DNA from: Euleptes europaea | Lineage: Eukaryota > Chordata > Lepidosauria > Squamata > Sphaerodactylidae | DNA length: 64,000 nt | NCBI RefSeq assembly: GCF_029931775.1 | Contig: NC_079312.1 | Coordinates: 12,717,821 to 12,781,820, forward strand | Reading direction: 5' to 3' | Part shown: piece by piece, positions 41,479 through 51,990 of the stretch | Position numbering within the stretch: position 1 is the first letter of the stretch | Layout of the letters: each line of letters starts with the position of its first letter | The notes under the pieces: generated by a model | The model's input: the letters and a program-made list of their open reading frames with translations, nothing else | The model's database searches: none | Told to the model about the DNA's origin: nothing | Translations under genes and position numbers: made by a program

Positions 41479-43255
41479 ACAATGATTTTTGATTCATAAC
41501 AAACTTAATAATGCAAACCCTGTTGCTGTATGTATGTTTTATTTTATTTTATTTTTTTATCTTAATATTTTGGAAAAATGATTTTTGATTCATAACAAAC
41601 TTAATAATGCAAACCCTGTTGCTGTATGTAGGTTTTGTTTTGTTTTGTTTTTTTAAATTAATATTTTGGAAAAATGATTTTTGATTCATAACAAACTTAA
41701 TAATGCAAACCCTGTTGCTGTATGTAGGTTTTACTTTATTTTATTTTTTTATCTTAACATTTTGGAAAAATGATTTTTGATTCATAACAAACTTAATAAG
41801 GCAAACCCTGTTGCTGTATGTAGGTTTTATTTTTTTATTTTTTTTATCTTAACATTTTGGAAAAATGATTTTTGATTCATAACAAACTTAATAACGCAAA
41901 CCCTGTTGCTGTATGTAGGTTTTATTTTATTTTATTTTTTTATCTTAACATTTTGGAAAAATGATTTTTGATTCATAACAAACTTAATAAGGCAAACCCT
42001 GTTGCTGTATGTAGGTTTTATTTTTTTATTTTTTTTATCTTAACATTTTGGAAAAATGATTTTTGATTCATAACAAACTTAATAATGCAAACCCTGTTGC
42101 TGTATGTAGGTTTTATTTTATTTTATTTTTTTATCTTAACATTTTGGAAAAATGATTTTTGATTCATAACAAACTTAATAACGCAAACCCTGTTGCTGTA
42201 TGTAGGTTTTATTTTATTTTATTTTTTTATCTTAACATTTTGGAAAAATGATTTTTGATTCATAACAAACTTAATAATGCAAACCCTGTTGCTGTATGTA
42301 GGTTTTATTTTATTTTATTTTTTTATCTTAACATTTTGGAAAAATGATTTTTGATTCATAACAAACTTAATAATGCAAACCCTGTTGCTGTATGTAGGTT
42401 TTATTTTATTTTTTTATCTTAACATTTTGGAAAAAATGATTTTTGATTCATAACAAACTTAATAAAGCAAACCCTGTTGCTGTATGTAGGTTTTATTTTA
42501 TTTTTTTATCTTAACATTTTGGAAAAATGATTTTTGATTCATAACAAACTTAATAATGCAAACCCTGTTGCTGTATGTAGGTTTTATTTTATTTTTTTAT
42601 CTTAACATTTTGGAAAAATGATTTTTGATTCATAACAAACTTAATAATGCAAACCCTGTTGCTGTATGTAGGTTTTATTTTATTTTATTTTTTTATCTTA
42701 ACATTTTGGAAAAATGATTTTTGATTCATAACAAACTTAATAACGCAAACCCTGTTGCTGTATGTAGGTTTTATTTTATTTTATTTTTTTATCTTAACAT
42801 TTTGGAAAAATGATTTTTGATTCATAACAAACTTAATAATGCAAACCCTGTTGCTGTATGTAGGTTTTATTTTATTTTATTTTTTTATCTTAACATTTTG
42901 GAAAAATGATTTTTGATTCATAACAAACTTAATAACGCAAACCCTGTTGCTGTATGTAGGTTTTATTTTATTTTATTTTTTTATCTTAACATTTTGGAAA
43001 AATGATTTTTGATTCATAACAAACTTAATAATGCAAACCCTGTTGCTGTATGTAGGTTTTATTTTATTTTTTTATCTTAACATTTTGGAAAAATGATTTT
43101 TGATTCATAACAAACTTAATAATGCAAACCCTGTTGCTGTATGTAGGTTTTATTTTATTTTTTTATCTTAACATTTTGGAAAAAATGATTTTTGATTCAT
43201 AACAAACTTAATAAAGCAAACCCTGTTGCTGTATGTAGGTTTTATTTTATTTGTT
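41479..43255 (+). repeat. minisatellite, 19 units of about 95 bp
   Basis: Each unit contains GATTCATAACAAACTTAATA, GCAAACCCTGTTGCTGTATG and a TTTTATTTTATTTT-type run followed by AACATTTTGGAAAAATGAT. Units differ mainly in the T/A run and at one or two bases. hAT copy A has a single related unit near 21222-21255. Confidence 0.96.
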
Positions 43256-43399
43256 TTTTTTTTAAAAAAAATCTTATATTTTGGAAATGTGCATCCAGTT
43301 TTTTTTTCTCCTTTAAATTTTTTTTTGGGGGGGGGGGCCAAGAGAGTGGGGCCCTAAACTCTAGCTCGCCTAGCTTATACATCCATCCGGGATAGGTAA

Positions 43400-43740
43400 G
43401 ATTCTGGACCAGCCGCTGGAGTCCTCCGAGAGCCACCAGCCTTTGCATAGCCCCGCCCCCTCGCCGCCCCGCCCCGCCCGCCTCCAGCCCTGGAAGAGTT
43501 AAAACGATAGAGCTGCCGGCGGCCCCGGCCAGAGAGGCGCGCCGGGATCGATGCGAGGGGAAGGCCGGAAACGGCGCGAGGCCCCTTCCTGCTCCTCGCC
43601 CCAGCGAGCCTGGGAGGGACCCTGCTGGCACCCTCCCTCCCCTCCCCCCCCGCACCCCCCTTGACAACAAGCCCACTGAGGGATTTGGGCTCTGGGGGCA
43701 TCCCGGGATCCAGCAGCTGCTCGGGCCGCGGTGAGTGGGG
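43400..43740 (+). promoter_or_regulatory. CpG-rich block, likely promoter and first exon of gene 3
   Basis: Very GC- and CpG-rich. CTCGGGCCGCG is followed by the strong donor GTGAGTGGGG at 43731. Gene 3's SCAN exon has an acceptor before its ATG (exon start about 51943) and so needs an upstream exon on this strand. The long open frames on either strand are compositional. Intron 1 would be about 8.2 kb. Confidence 0.58.
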
Positions 43741-43967
43741 AGGCCATTGAGGGCGGCTTGCTTGTAATCTGCCTGCTTTGGCTTTGTTATTTTGGGCTGC
43801 TCCGACTCCAGGGAGGGAGGAAAGGGCCCTGGCAGCCGGCCTGGCATCACAAGGCCCCCCTGCCTGGCTGCTGCAGTTGGCAGAGGCCTTCCAGAAGCAA
43901 AACAGCCACCACAACCCGGGCCTTTTCCTGTATTTTTATTTATTTTATGATGTGTTCTTTTATTGCC

Positions 43968-44352
43968 CTGACCTGGATGGCCCAGGCTCGCCTGATCTCG
44001 TCAGATCTCAGAAGCTAAGCAGGGTCGGCCCTGGTTAGTATTTGGATGGGAGACCACCAAGGAATACTAGGGTTGCTGTGCAGAGGAAGGCACTGGCAAA
44101 CCACCTCTGCGAGTCTCTTGCCAGGAAAACCCCAAAAAGGGGTCTGGATGGCCCAGGCTAGCCTGATCTCGTCGGATCTGAGAAGCTAAGCAGGGTCAGC
44201 CCTGGTTAGTATTTGGATGGGAGACCACCAAGGAAGGCCAAGGTTGCTGTGCAGAGGAAGGCACTGGCAAACCACCTCTGTTCGTCTCTTGCCATGAAAA
44301 GCCCAAAAAAGGGGTCGCCATAAGTTGGCTGCGGCTTGAAGGCACTTTACAC
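43968..44352 (+). mobile_element. tandem pair of 5S rRNA-derived SINEs
   Basis: Two head-to-tail units (about 43968-44142 and 44143-44352). Each has CAGAAGCTAAGCAGGGTCGG or a close variant, and TTAGTATTTGGATGGGAGAC from 5S rRNA. Only the second keeps the 3' end GGTCGCCATAAGTTGGCTGC and CACTTTACACACAC. It lies in gene 3 intron 1. Confidence 0.88.
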
Positions 44353-44519
44353 ACACATTCTTTTATTATATAAATACATGTATTATGTATTTATTTATTT
44401 TATTACGTATTGCCAGTTCCCTTACAAAGGAATTTCAAAGGGAGATTGGAAAGAGAAACGGCTGAATTACAGTTGATTATTCAAACGAAAGTCCGTGCAT
44501 TTACCCGGGCTGAATAGAG

Positions 44520-44785
44520 ACCTTGCATTCATGGCTGGTTTCTCCACAACCATCTCTCCCCTGGACATCACAGACTCTTCTGCAGACCACACCTAATCCC
44601 ATCACACCTGCTATTCACATTGACATACCGTTAACATTTGCATACTAATGCTTGTCTACTTAAAGACAGATGGATTCACATTCTAGCTGTAATTGAAGAA
44701 GTGAGCTGTGGCTCACGAAAGCTCATACCCTGCCAGAAAATATTTTTGTTAGTCTTTAAGGTGCTACTGGACTCTTGCTGTTTTC
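44520..44785 (+). repeat. dispersed repeat (GAAGAAGTGAGCTGTGGCTC family), copy 1
   Basis: GGACATCACAGACTCTTCTG, then GACAGATGGATTCACATTCT and TTTAAGGTGCTACTGGACTC. Another copy follows at 44925. Confidence 0.85.
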
Positions 44786-44789
44786 TACT

Positions 44790-44922
44790 AATATAACTAA
44801 GAAATTTAGAAACTTGTGCTCCTGGTTAAAGATTTTGGTGTGAAAATGTTGGGCGGGGGGGGAAAAGTATAACAAAGTATAGATTTGAATATAATGTATA
44901 ACCTAATAACATAACCTGATTT
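44790..44922 (+). mobile_element. L1-type 3' fragment
   Basis: AACTAAGAAATTTAGAAACT, then CTCCTGGTTAAAGATTTTGG. This is the reverse complement of 23.19-23.66 kb without that copy's insertion. Confidence 0.75.
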
Positions 44923-44924
44923 CT

Positions 44925-45215
44925 CCACACCCATCTCTCCCCTGGACATCACAGACTCTTCTGCATACCACACCTCATCCCATCACGCCTGCTATTCACA
45001 TTTACATACTGTTAACGTTTACATACTAATGCTTGTCTGAATTCACTCTCCTCTACTTAAAGACAGATGGATTCACATTCTAGCTGTATCTGAAGAAGTG
45101 AGCTGTGGCTCACAAAAGCTCATACCCTACCAGAAAATATTTTTGTTAGTCTTTAAGGTGCTACTGGACCCTTGCCCTTTTCTACTACTGCAGACAGACT
45201 TACACAGCTACCCAC
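44925..45215 (+). repeat. dispersed repeat (GAAGAAGTGAGCTGTGGCTC family), copy 2
   Basis: CCCCTGGACATCACAGACTC through CAGACAGACTTACACAGCTA. Longer at both ends than copy 1. Confidence 0.85.
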
Positions 45216-45249
45216 TGTGATGTATTTTATTTGTTTGCAACATTTGCAC

Positions 45250-45548
45250 CCCGCCTTTCTGAACATAAGAACTTAAGAAAAGCCCTGCTGGATCAGACCC
45301 AGGCCCATCAAGTCCAGCAGTCTGTTCACGCAGTGGCCAACCAGGGGCCTCCAGGAAGCCCCCAAACAAGATGACTGCAGCAGCACCGTCCTGCCTGTGT
45401 TCCACCGCACCCAAGATAACAGGCGTGCTCCTCTGATACTAGAGAGAGTAGGTCTGCATCATGACTAGTATCCATTTTAATTAGTAGCCATGAATACCCC
45501 TTTCTTCCATGAACATGTCCACTCCCCTCTTAAAGCCTTCCAAGGGGC
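45250..45548 (-). mobile_element. CR1-type LINE 3' end
   Basis: GAACATAAGAACTTAAGAAA terminus at the left. It contains GGCCCATCAAGTCCAGCAGT. Confidence 0.8.
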
Positions 45549-46015
45549 CCCTTAATGTTTTGAAACATGCATGGTTTTTTAAAAAAATCACATTTTAAAA
45601 CCATTAAAATAAAATCACACCCCATCCCCAAGAAAGCACATCATTAAAATTGTCCAGGTTCCCTGGATACACTCTAGTCATGATAGGTGTCTTCATGGTG
45701 AATTTTTTCCCTTGAAGATAAAAATCCCACCATATCACATATAAGGGGAAAGTTTTGTTATGTTGCTACCAGAATATGGAGATTGTTGTTGCTTGTTAAT
45801 GGTACTATTGTACGACTGTGTACTATTGTGGTTGCTCCCTTTTAAATTTGTATTGTTATGCTGGTCAATGGCTGTATTAAATAAATATGCCATCATTAAA
45901 ACAAATTAAAATAAGAAGAGCAAAAAAAAAGAGGGGGTTATTCCTGAAAAGCTGTGGAATTGGGATGGGTCTTGATATATAATTTTTTTTTTAATCCTGT
46001 GGCCCCGCCTGAAGT
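45549..46015. other. unassigned gene 3 intron sequence
   Basis: AT-rich and without a recognised repeat, apart from a short homology to retroposon tails near 45880. Confidence 0.35.
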
Positions 46016-46019
46016 TTGA

Positions 46020-46420
46020 CAGCTGGCTTGGGGAATCTCCCGGAATGACAACTGATCTCCAGACTACAGAGATCGGTTCCCCTGGAGAAAAGGGCAGCTT
46101 TGGAGGGTGGACTCTATGGAATTATATACATGACTGAGGTTAGGGCTGCCAGGTCCCTCTTCGCTACCGGCAGGAGGTTTTTGAGGCAGAGCCTGAGGAG
46201 GACAGGGTTTGGGGAGGGGAGGGACTTCAAGGCCATAGAGGCCAATGGCCAAAGCGACCCTTTTCTCCAGGGGAACTGATCTCTATCGGCTGGAGATCAG
46301 TTGTAATAGCAGGAGATCGCCAGCTAGTACCTGGAGGTTGGCAACCCTAGCTGAGGGCCCTCCCCAGGTTCCACCCCCAGATCTCCAGGAATTTCAAAAC
46401 CCAGATTTGGCAATCCTAGC
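46020..46420 (+). mobile_element. hAT-type MITE nested in an older copy of the same family
   Basis: The inner copy, TAGGGCTGCCAGGTCCC to GGCAACCCTA (46142-46349), splits an older one (46020-46141 and 46350-46420). Imperfect 8-bp flanks are ACTGAGGT and GCTGAGGG. Confidence 0.75.
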
Positions 46421-47312
46421 TATGAGAGTCTATCCCAAAGGCAAAAGGGGTCTCATAGTATCCTAAAAGCTAACCTTTTCCTTGTTTTCTCTGCTTTCAT
46501 GGGCTAGAACATGCATGAAGCGAACTGTCAGCCAGCATATATGTATATGTGCACACACAAGTTGAGTAGTTAAAGAACTACAAAATGTAAGCTTCTGGTC
46601 TGTGATGTATTATAAATCAAAAGCCAAACAAGATAAAGTCAGTGATCAGTTCGGGTTGCCAACAACCTTGGGAGGAAAAATGCCCTGTCCCTTTAAAAGA
46701 GGCTTACTGGGTTGGAATAGGCAGCTGAAGCTTTTCCTGGCACAGAGATTAAAAACATTACTTGGCAAATAATATCCTATTAAGCCTCTATTCAAGGGAC
46801 AGGACTTCCCCCCCCCCCCCTTAGATCATTCATCTTGAACGAATCTTTGCCAACAAAATGTGTCAGGTTGTCTGCTAGAAAGTGTCATCAAAATAGGGCT
46901 GAATCTTAGTGGCAAGTGAAAAAGCGTGTGTGGGGAGTCAGTCTGCTAATATGTCATTTCTTCTTTAAAAATTCAGCACATAGTTTCAAGCCGATTCCCT
47001 CCCTCTGGGGCCTTGGTGCAAACAGCAGGCCAAGAATCACCTGCACGGCCCACGTGTCACTTGCAGAAGCTCCCCAGTACAGTCTCTGGCATCTTCAACG
47101 AAGAGGCTCAAGGAGCCTTGTGAAAGCGGAGACCTTGGAGTGCTGCTGTCAGTCGCAGAAAACAATGCAGACCTTAAAAGACCAAGGGCTGACGTCCTTG
47201 AATGCAGTTTTCCCCGTGTGTTCTAGGCAGTAAATGTATCGCTGGCAATAAACAGTTTATCTCTCTGTGTGTTTTCACCTTGTTACGTCAGGCAGGCATC
47301 CCAATAATTTTA
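46421..47312. other. unassigned gene 3 intron sequence
   Basis: A C-run lies near 46810. A weak tRNA-SINE-like tail (AATGCAGACCTTAAAAGACC) is near 47165. The 105-codon open frame at 46916 has no domain. Confidence 0.35.
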
Positions 47313-47314
47313 CA

Positions 47315-47735
47315 TTTTCTCTCTGCCTCCTCCACATGAAGCCAGCTGGGTGACCTTGGGCTAGTCACAGTTCTCTTAGAGCTCTCTCAGCCCCATCTAC
47401 CTCACAGAGTGTCTGTTGTGGGGAAGGGAAAGTGATTGTCAGTCGGTTTGATTCTCCCTTAAATGGTAGAGAAAGTTGGCATATAAAAACCAACTCTTCT
47501 TCTTCTTAAAAGAGCCAGTGTGGTGTAGTGGTTATTGCCGAGCTGGGATCTGGGAGAGCCAGGTTCAAATCCCCATTCTAACATGGAAGCTTGCTGGGTG
47601 ACCTTGAGGCAGTCACACGCTCCTGGCCTAACCTACCTCAGAGGGTTGTTGTGAGGATAAAATGGCGGAGAAGAGAATTATGTAAGCTGCTTTGGGGAGA
47701 AAGGTGGGTTCTAAATGAAGTAAAGAAAAGTATAC
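47315..47735 (+). mobile_element. two adjoining Sauria-type SINEs
   Basis: A 5'-truncated long form ends CCAACTCTTCTTCTTC at 47506. A short form starts AGAGCCAGTGTGGTGTAGTG at 47511 and runs to 47735. Confidence 0.82.
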
Positions 47736-48270
47736 TTATTATGGGCAGTGATTTAGCTATTGTCTTGTGAAAGAGAGCTAAGGAAGTGTATCTGCTCAAA
47801 AGGTTCACAGTTTGGGGTTTTTAGAGAGTTTCATAAAGTTTTTAAAAATCACATCTTGTATTGGTTTCTTTTCCCACACCCCAGTTTTTGCTGTCAGAAA
47901 CTGCCCAATCATCTGTCTTCCGTCCACTGACTAATTTCTGATCATGTCTTAAAAAAAAGAAAGATAATGGTAACAGTTACTGATTTTGTAGTGATTCACA
48001 TGTGTTATCTTATTGAATTCCCAACAGCAGCCCTATAAGACAGGACAGGATAAAATTCGTATTGTATATAACTCTTATTGCATATAATGCCTTTTTAATT
48101 AAGTGATAGGGATCCCAAGGCTACATTGGCAATTGTGTGATTTATTTCAGTCCTTATAGCCCTCAAACATTAGATTTAAAACTACGCTGCTCAAGATCAA
48201 TGGATCAAGGAGCTTCTAAGGGATAAAGGAAAGAATTATTCCAATGCTTGCCAAAAGCATTAAGGCCCAC
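47736..48270. other. intron sequence with a weak MIR-like core
   Basis: GTTATCTTATTGAATTCCCAACAGCAGCCC-type sequence near 48004-48035 resembles a MIR 3' half. The rest is unassigned. Confidence 0.35.
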
Positions 48271-48272
48271 CC

Positions 48273-48481
48273 TACGGTTGCCAGCTCCAGGTTGGGAAAT
48301 ACCTGGAGATTTTGAGGGAGGAGCCTGAGGAAGGTGGGGCTTGGAGAGGGGAGGGATTTCAATGCCATAGAGTCCAATTGCCAAAGCGGCCATTTTCTCC
48401 AGGGGAACTGATCTCTGTTGCTTGGAGATCAGTTGTAATAGTGGGAGATCTCCAGCCACCACCTGGAGGTTGGCAACCCTA
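48273..48481 (+). mobile_element. hAT-type MITE (TAGGGTTGCCA family)
   Basis: TACGGTTGCCAGCTCCAGG to GGTTGGCAACCCTA. Confidence 0.78.
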
Positions 48482-49018
48482 GCCGTCCCGCCCCCCCCCC
48501 CATTTCATATCTTTTGATCTGGGACTCTTGTTCAAGGGTTTTCATTGCAAGTTCTGGGTTTCGTTTTTAAAATGACAGATCCTATCCCTTTAGATCCGAA
48601 AGCAATTTTGTTATGCTATGATGTGGTATAGCTCCTAAATTAATCCAAAACCCCTTAATGATTTCAAGAAGGGTTACTGCTGCCCCATTGAAAACAGGCT
48701 GACTCTCATGTTGTTTAAGTTTAGTTCATTTGCCTTTGGGCTGTCGCTTTATTTGACAAAACTGGAACCTTGACATAGATCCTTGAGAGACACAATAATT
48801 CCCGTAGAGCAGTTTGTTGAGAGAATGGCGTAATGTGTGTTGGCACAATGAACTTTAAAGACTGGATCTGCCCTTTTGTATTCTTTTCCCAGTATATGAT
48901 AATCTTATCTGTGGCTTATAAATGTTAATCTTTTAAAAACATCAGTATATCAGCATATCAATATTGCATCTGCAGGAATTGAAGCTGAGAGAGTGAATCG
49001 CCTGTGCTAAGTTTGTAG
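48482..49018. other. unassigned gene 3 intron sequence
   Basis: Starts with a C-run. No other recognised feature. Confidence 0.35.
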
Positions 49019-49019
49019 C

Positions 49020-49390
49020 AGATCATAGAGTTGGAAGGGACCACCAGGGTCATGTAGGACCTGCACAATGTAGGAAATTCACAACTACCTCCCCCCCGAC
49101 ACCCCCAGTGACCCCTACTCCATGCCCAGAAGATGGCCAAGATGCCCATCATCTGCCTAAGGTCACAGAATCAGCATTGCTGACAGATGGCCGGTCTAAC
49201 CTCTTCTTAAAAACCTCCAGGGAAGGAAAGCTTGCCACCTCCCGAGAAAGCCTGTTCCACTGAGGAACCGCTCTCACTGTAAGAAAATTCTTCCTAATGT
49301 ATAGATGGAAACTCTTATGATTTAATTTCAACCCGTTGGTTCTGGTCCGACCTTGTGGAGCAACAGAAAACAACTCGGCACCATCCACCA
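49020..49390 (-). mobile_element. CR1-type LINE fragment
   Basis: The minus strand encodes LKLNHKSFHLYIRKNFL and PQWNRLSREVASFPSLEVF. Confidence 0.82.
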
Positions 49391-49427
49391 TAGCACAATT
49401 CCTTAGTTCCTCTGCTGTGCACTTCGG

Positions 49428-49526
49428 GTTGCCAGCTCCCGACTGGTGAATTCCTGGAGTTCTGGGGGTGGAGCCTGGGGAGGGAGGGGTTTGGGGAGGG
49501 AAGGGAGTTCAGCAGGGATGTGATGC
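49428..49526 (+). mobile_element. half of a hAT-type MITE
   Basis: GGGTTGCCAGCTCCCGACTG, then GGGTGGAGCCTGGGGAGG. The 3' half is missing. Confidence 0.6.
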
Positions 49527-49527
49527 C

Positions 49528-49815
49528 ATAAGAACATAAGAAAGGCCCTACTGGATCACACCAAGGCCCATCAAGTCCAGCAGTCTGCTCACACAGTGGC
49601 CAACCAGGTGCTTCTGGGAAGCCCCCAAACAAGTCGACTGCAGCAGCACCATCCTGCCTGCCTGTTCCACAGCACCTAATATAATAGGCCTGCTCCTCTG
49701 ATCCTGGAGAGAATAGGTGTGCATCATGACTAGTATCTATTTTGACTAGTAGCCATGAATACCCCTTTCCTCCATGAACATGTCCAATTTCCTCTTGAAG
49801 CCTTCCAAGTTGACT
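49528..49815 (-). mobile_element. CR1-type LINE 3' end
   Basis: CCATAAGAACATAAGAAAGG terminus to CATGAACATGTCCAATTTCC. Confidence 0.8.
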
Positions 49816-50448
49816 GTACCTGCCATGCTATGTCAGAATCTCAAAGGAGTCTGCAGGCTGAAAAGGGTTAGGGACCCTGAGCTGGAACATCAGCTAACAA
49901 AAAAGCAATTCCAAAACTCAGTCACCCAATGCTCAGCTCTTTACCTGTTTCTTTGAATGCCAAAAGCCGTTTTGCAAGTGAATGAACATTGTTATAACCC
50001 AGTTTAGTTCAGCCGATTTGGGGGCTGGGCATGTGCATTGTCTTCCCTCCTGAACAGAAGGACAGGGTCCTGAAACGTCCGGGGAGATTATCCGCTTAAA
50101 GCACCAAGCTGTCTGGCGTGACCCTGGATTCCTTTGCCACTGAAGAGCAAACACCCAGGTAGACACGCTGAGCCGGAGACTCCAAATGCTCCATTTTATT
50201 CAGAGACCAGGAAATAAAACAAATAGCTGGGTTTTTTTTTTATTTTACAGACCTATACATGAGACTGGGGAAATCATGTTTTTCGAGTCACACGGCGTTC
50301 AGTCATAAAACGTATAGCAACAGTCCTTTGATCCCAAGGTCACAAACTAGTTAATGACATCTGTGATCATGAAATGTTTAATAACAGCCCTGTCCTATCT
50401 TCTAGTAGCCTGTGACTTCAGCTGCCAATCCCCTAAATTCAGAATTTC
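49816..50448. other. unassigned gene 3 intron sequence
   Basis: A degraded hAT-like piece (CAGGCTGAAAAGGGTTAGGG) is near 49853. Otherwise nothing recognised. Confidence 0.35.
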
Positions 50449-50651
50449 TTAGGATTGCCAGGTCCCTCTTTGCCACCGGCGGGAGGTTTTTGGGGCAGAG
50501 CCTGAGGAGGGTGGGGTTTGGGGAGGGACTTCAATGCCAGAGTCCAATGACCAAAGCGGCCATTTTCTCCAGGCGAACTGATCTCTATTGGCTGGAGATC
50601 AGTTGTAACAGCAGGAGATCTCCAGCTACTACCTGGAGGTTGGCAACCGTA
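50449..50651 (+). mobile_element. hAT-type MITE (TAGGGTTGCCA family)
   Basis: TAGGATTGCCAGGTCCCTC to GGAGGTTGGCAACCGTA. Confidence 0.8.
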
Positions 50652-50734
50652 GCATAACTGCAACAGCAAGCAAGCCATTATAATCAGACAACCGATCAAC
50701 AAAGATCAGCAATGCCTGGAATGTAGAAATCCTA

Positions 50735-50950
50735 GGGTAATCTGGTGAACTGGATTGGTTTCCCCACTCCTACACACGAAGCCAGCTGGGTGACCTTGGG
50801 CTAGTCACACTCTCTCAGCCCCACCTACCTCACAGGGTGTCTGTTGTGGGGAGGGGGAGGGGAAGGGAAGGTGATTGTAAGCCGGTTTGATTCTTCCTTA
50901 AGTGGTAGAGAAAGTTGGCATATAAAAACCAACTCTGCTTCTTTTTCTTC
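50735..50950 (+). mobile_element. Sauria-type SINE, 5' truncated
   Basis: GTAATCTGGTGAACTGGATT to AAAACCAACTCTGCTTCTTT. Confidence 0.8.
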
Positions 50951-51131
50951 TATGTTACAATTTGGGGCACCATCGGACACAAGTTGTCCCTCACCTACTG
51001 ATTTTATAGGGCACGTTTTGGATTATTGTTTTTAAAATGTTTTATACTGTTTTATTGTGTGAGCCACTCTGATCGCAACTTCGGCTGGGGAGGGTGGGGT
51101 AGAAATTTAATTAAATAAATAAATAACATGG

Positions 51132-51658
51132 AGAGCCAGCATGTTGTAGTGGTTAAGAGCGGTGGGGAGAAGTAGACTCTGATCTGGAGAAATGGGTTTG
51201 ATTCCCCACTCCTCCACCTGAGCGGCGGAGACTAATCTGGTGAACTGGATTTGTTTCCCCACGCTTCCACATGAAGCCAGCTGGGTGTCCTTGGGCTAGT
51301 CACACTCTCTCAGCCCTGCCTACCTCACTAGGGTTGCCAACCTCCAGGTAGTAGCTGGAGATCTCCTGCTGTTACAACTGATCTCCAGCTGATAGAGATC
51401 AGTTCCCCTGGAGAAAATGGCCGCTTTGGCCATTGGACTCTATGGCCTTGAAGTCCCTCCCCTCCCCAAACCCCGCCCTCCTCAAGCTCCAACCCAAAAA
51501 ACCTCCCACCAGTGGCAAAAAGGGACCTAGCCACCCTATACCTCACAGGGTGTCTGTTGTGGGGAAGGGAAGGTGATTGTTAGCCAGTTTGATTCTTCCT
51601 TAAGTGGTAGAGAAAGTCGGCATATAAAAATCAACTTTTCTTCTTCTGCAGAAACTCA
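51132..51658 (+). mobile_element. Sauria-type SINE split by a hAT-type MITE
   Basis: AGAGCCAGCATGTTGTAGTG head. Interrupted at 51329-51538, it resumes CCTCACAGGGTGTCTGTTGT and ends TCAACTTTTCTTCTTC. Confidence 0.88.
51329..51538 (-). mobile_element. hAT-type MITE with clean 8-bp TSD
   Basis: TAGGGTTGCCAACCTCC to TAGCCACCCTA, flanked by TACCTCAC at 51321-51328 and 51539-51546. This copy fixes the family's ends and the TSD length. Confidence 0.88.
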
Positions 51659-51990
51659 TGATTTTGTTCAATATGTTTTCTTAAACTTTTTAAACCTCTT
51701 CTTCCTCCCAGAAAGAAATGCCTCTTTACTGACTGAGTAAGCCATCTGTATCTGCATGACGTCTTCCCCTCCGGAGACCCAGAGGGATAAAATTCACCGA
51801 GGGAGCTTAATTGATCCTGTGGAACTGCCTGTTCCCTAGTGATGTAACTACAATTTACAATTTAAGCAATTACATAGTGATGTGACTACAGTTTACAGTT
51901 TTAAAAAACCAGCAACTGGTGGCTAGCCCGTTTCTTCCTCAGTGACATCGAAACGTCACGCCGAGCCGAAACCAGCCGTTGCAGGAAGAA

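Larger units (their letters stand above)
40271..43378 (+). mobile_element. hAT-type element, copy B, with BovB, L1 and minisatellite
   Basis: Starts CAAGGCCGGATTTAGG. Segments up to 40525 and after 43265 match copy A at 20479-21497, ending GCCTAGCTTATAC. The right terminal repeat is degraded, so the end is approximate. It lies 50 bp from the CpG block of gene 3. Confidence 0.8.

Noticed and set aside
41479-43255. CRISPR-like array
   Set aside because: Units of about 95 bp are contiguous, with no unique spacers, and lie in a vertebrate hAT element.
43242-43914. 202- and 179-codon minus-strand frames
   Set aside because: Compositional openness of a CpG island, running into low-complexity and hAT sequence; no domain.
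43990-44080. Functional 5S rRNA gene
   Set aside because: Only the internal promoter region matches; the 5' leader is replaced and a SINE tail follows.
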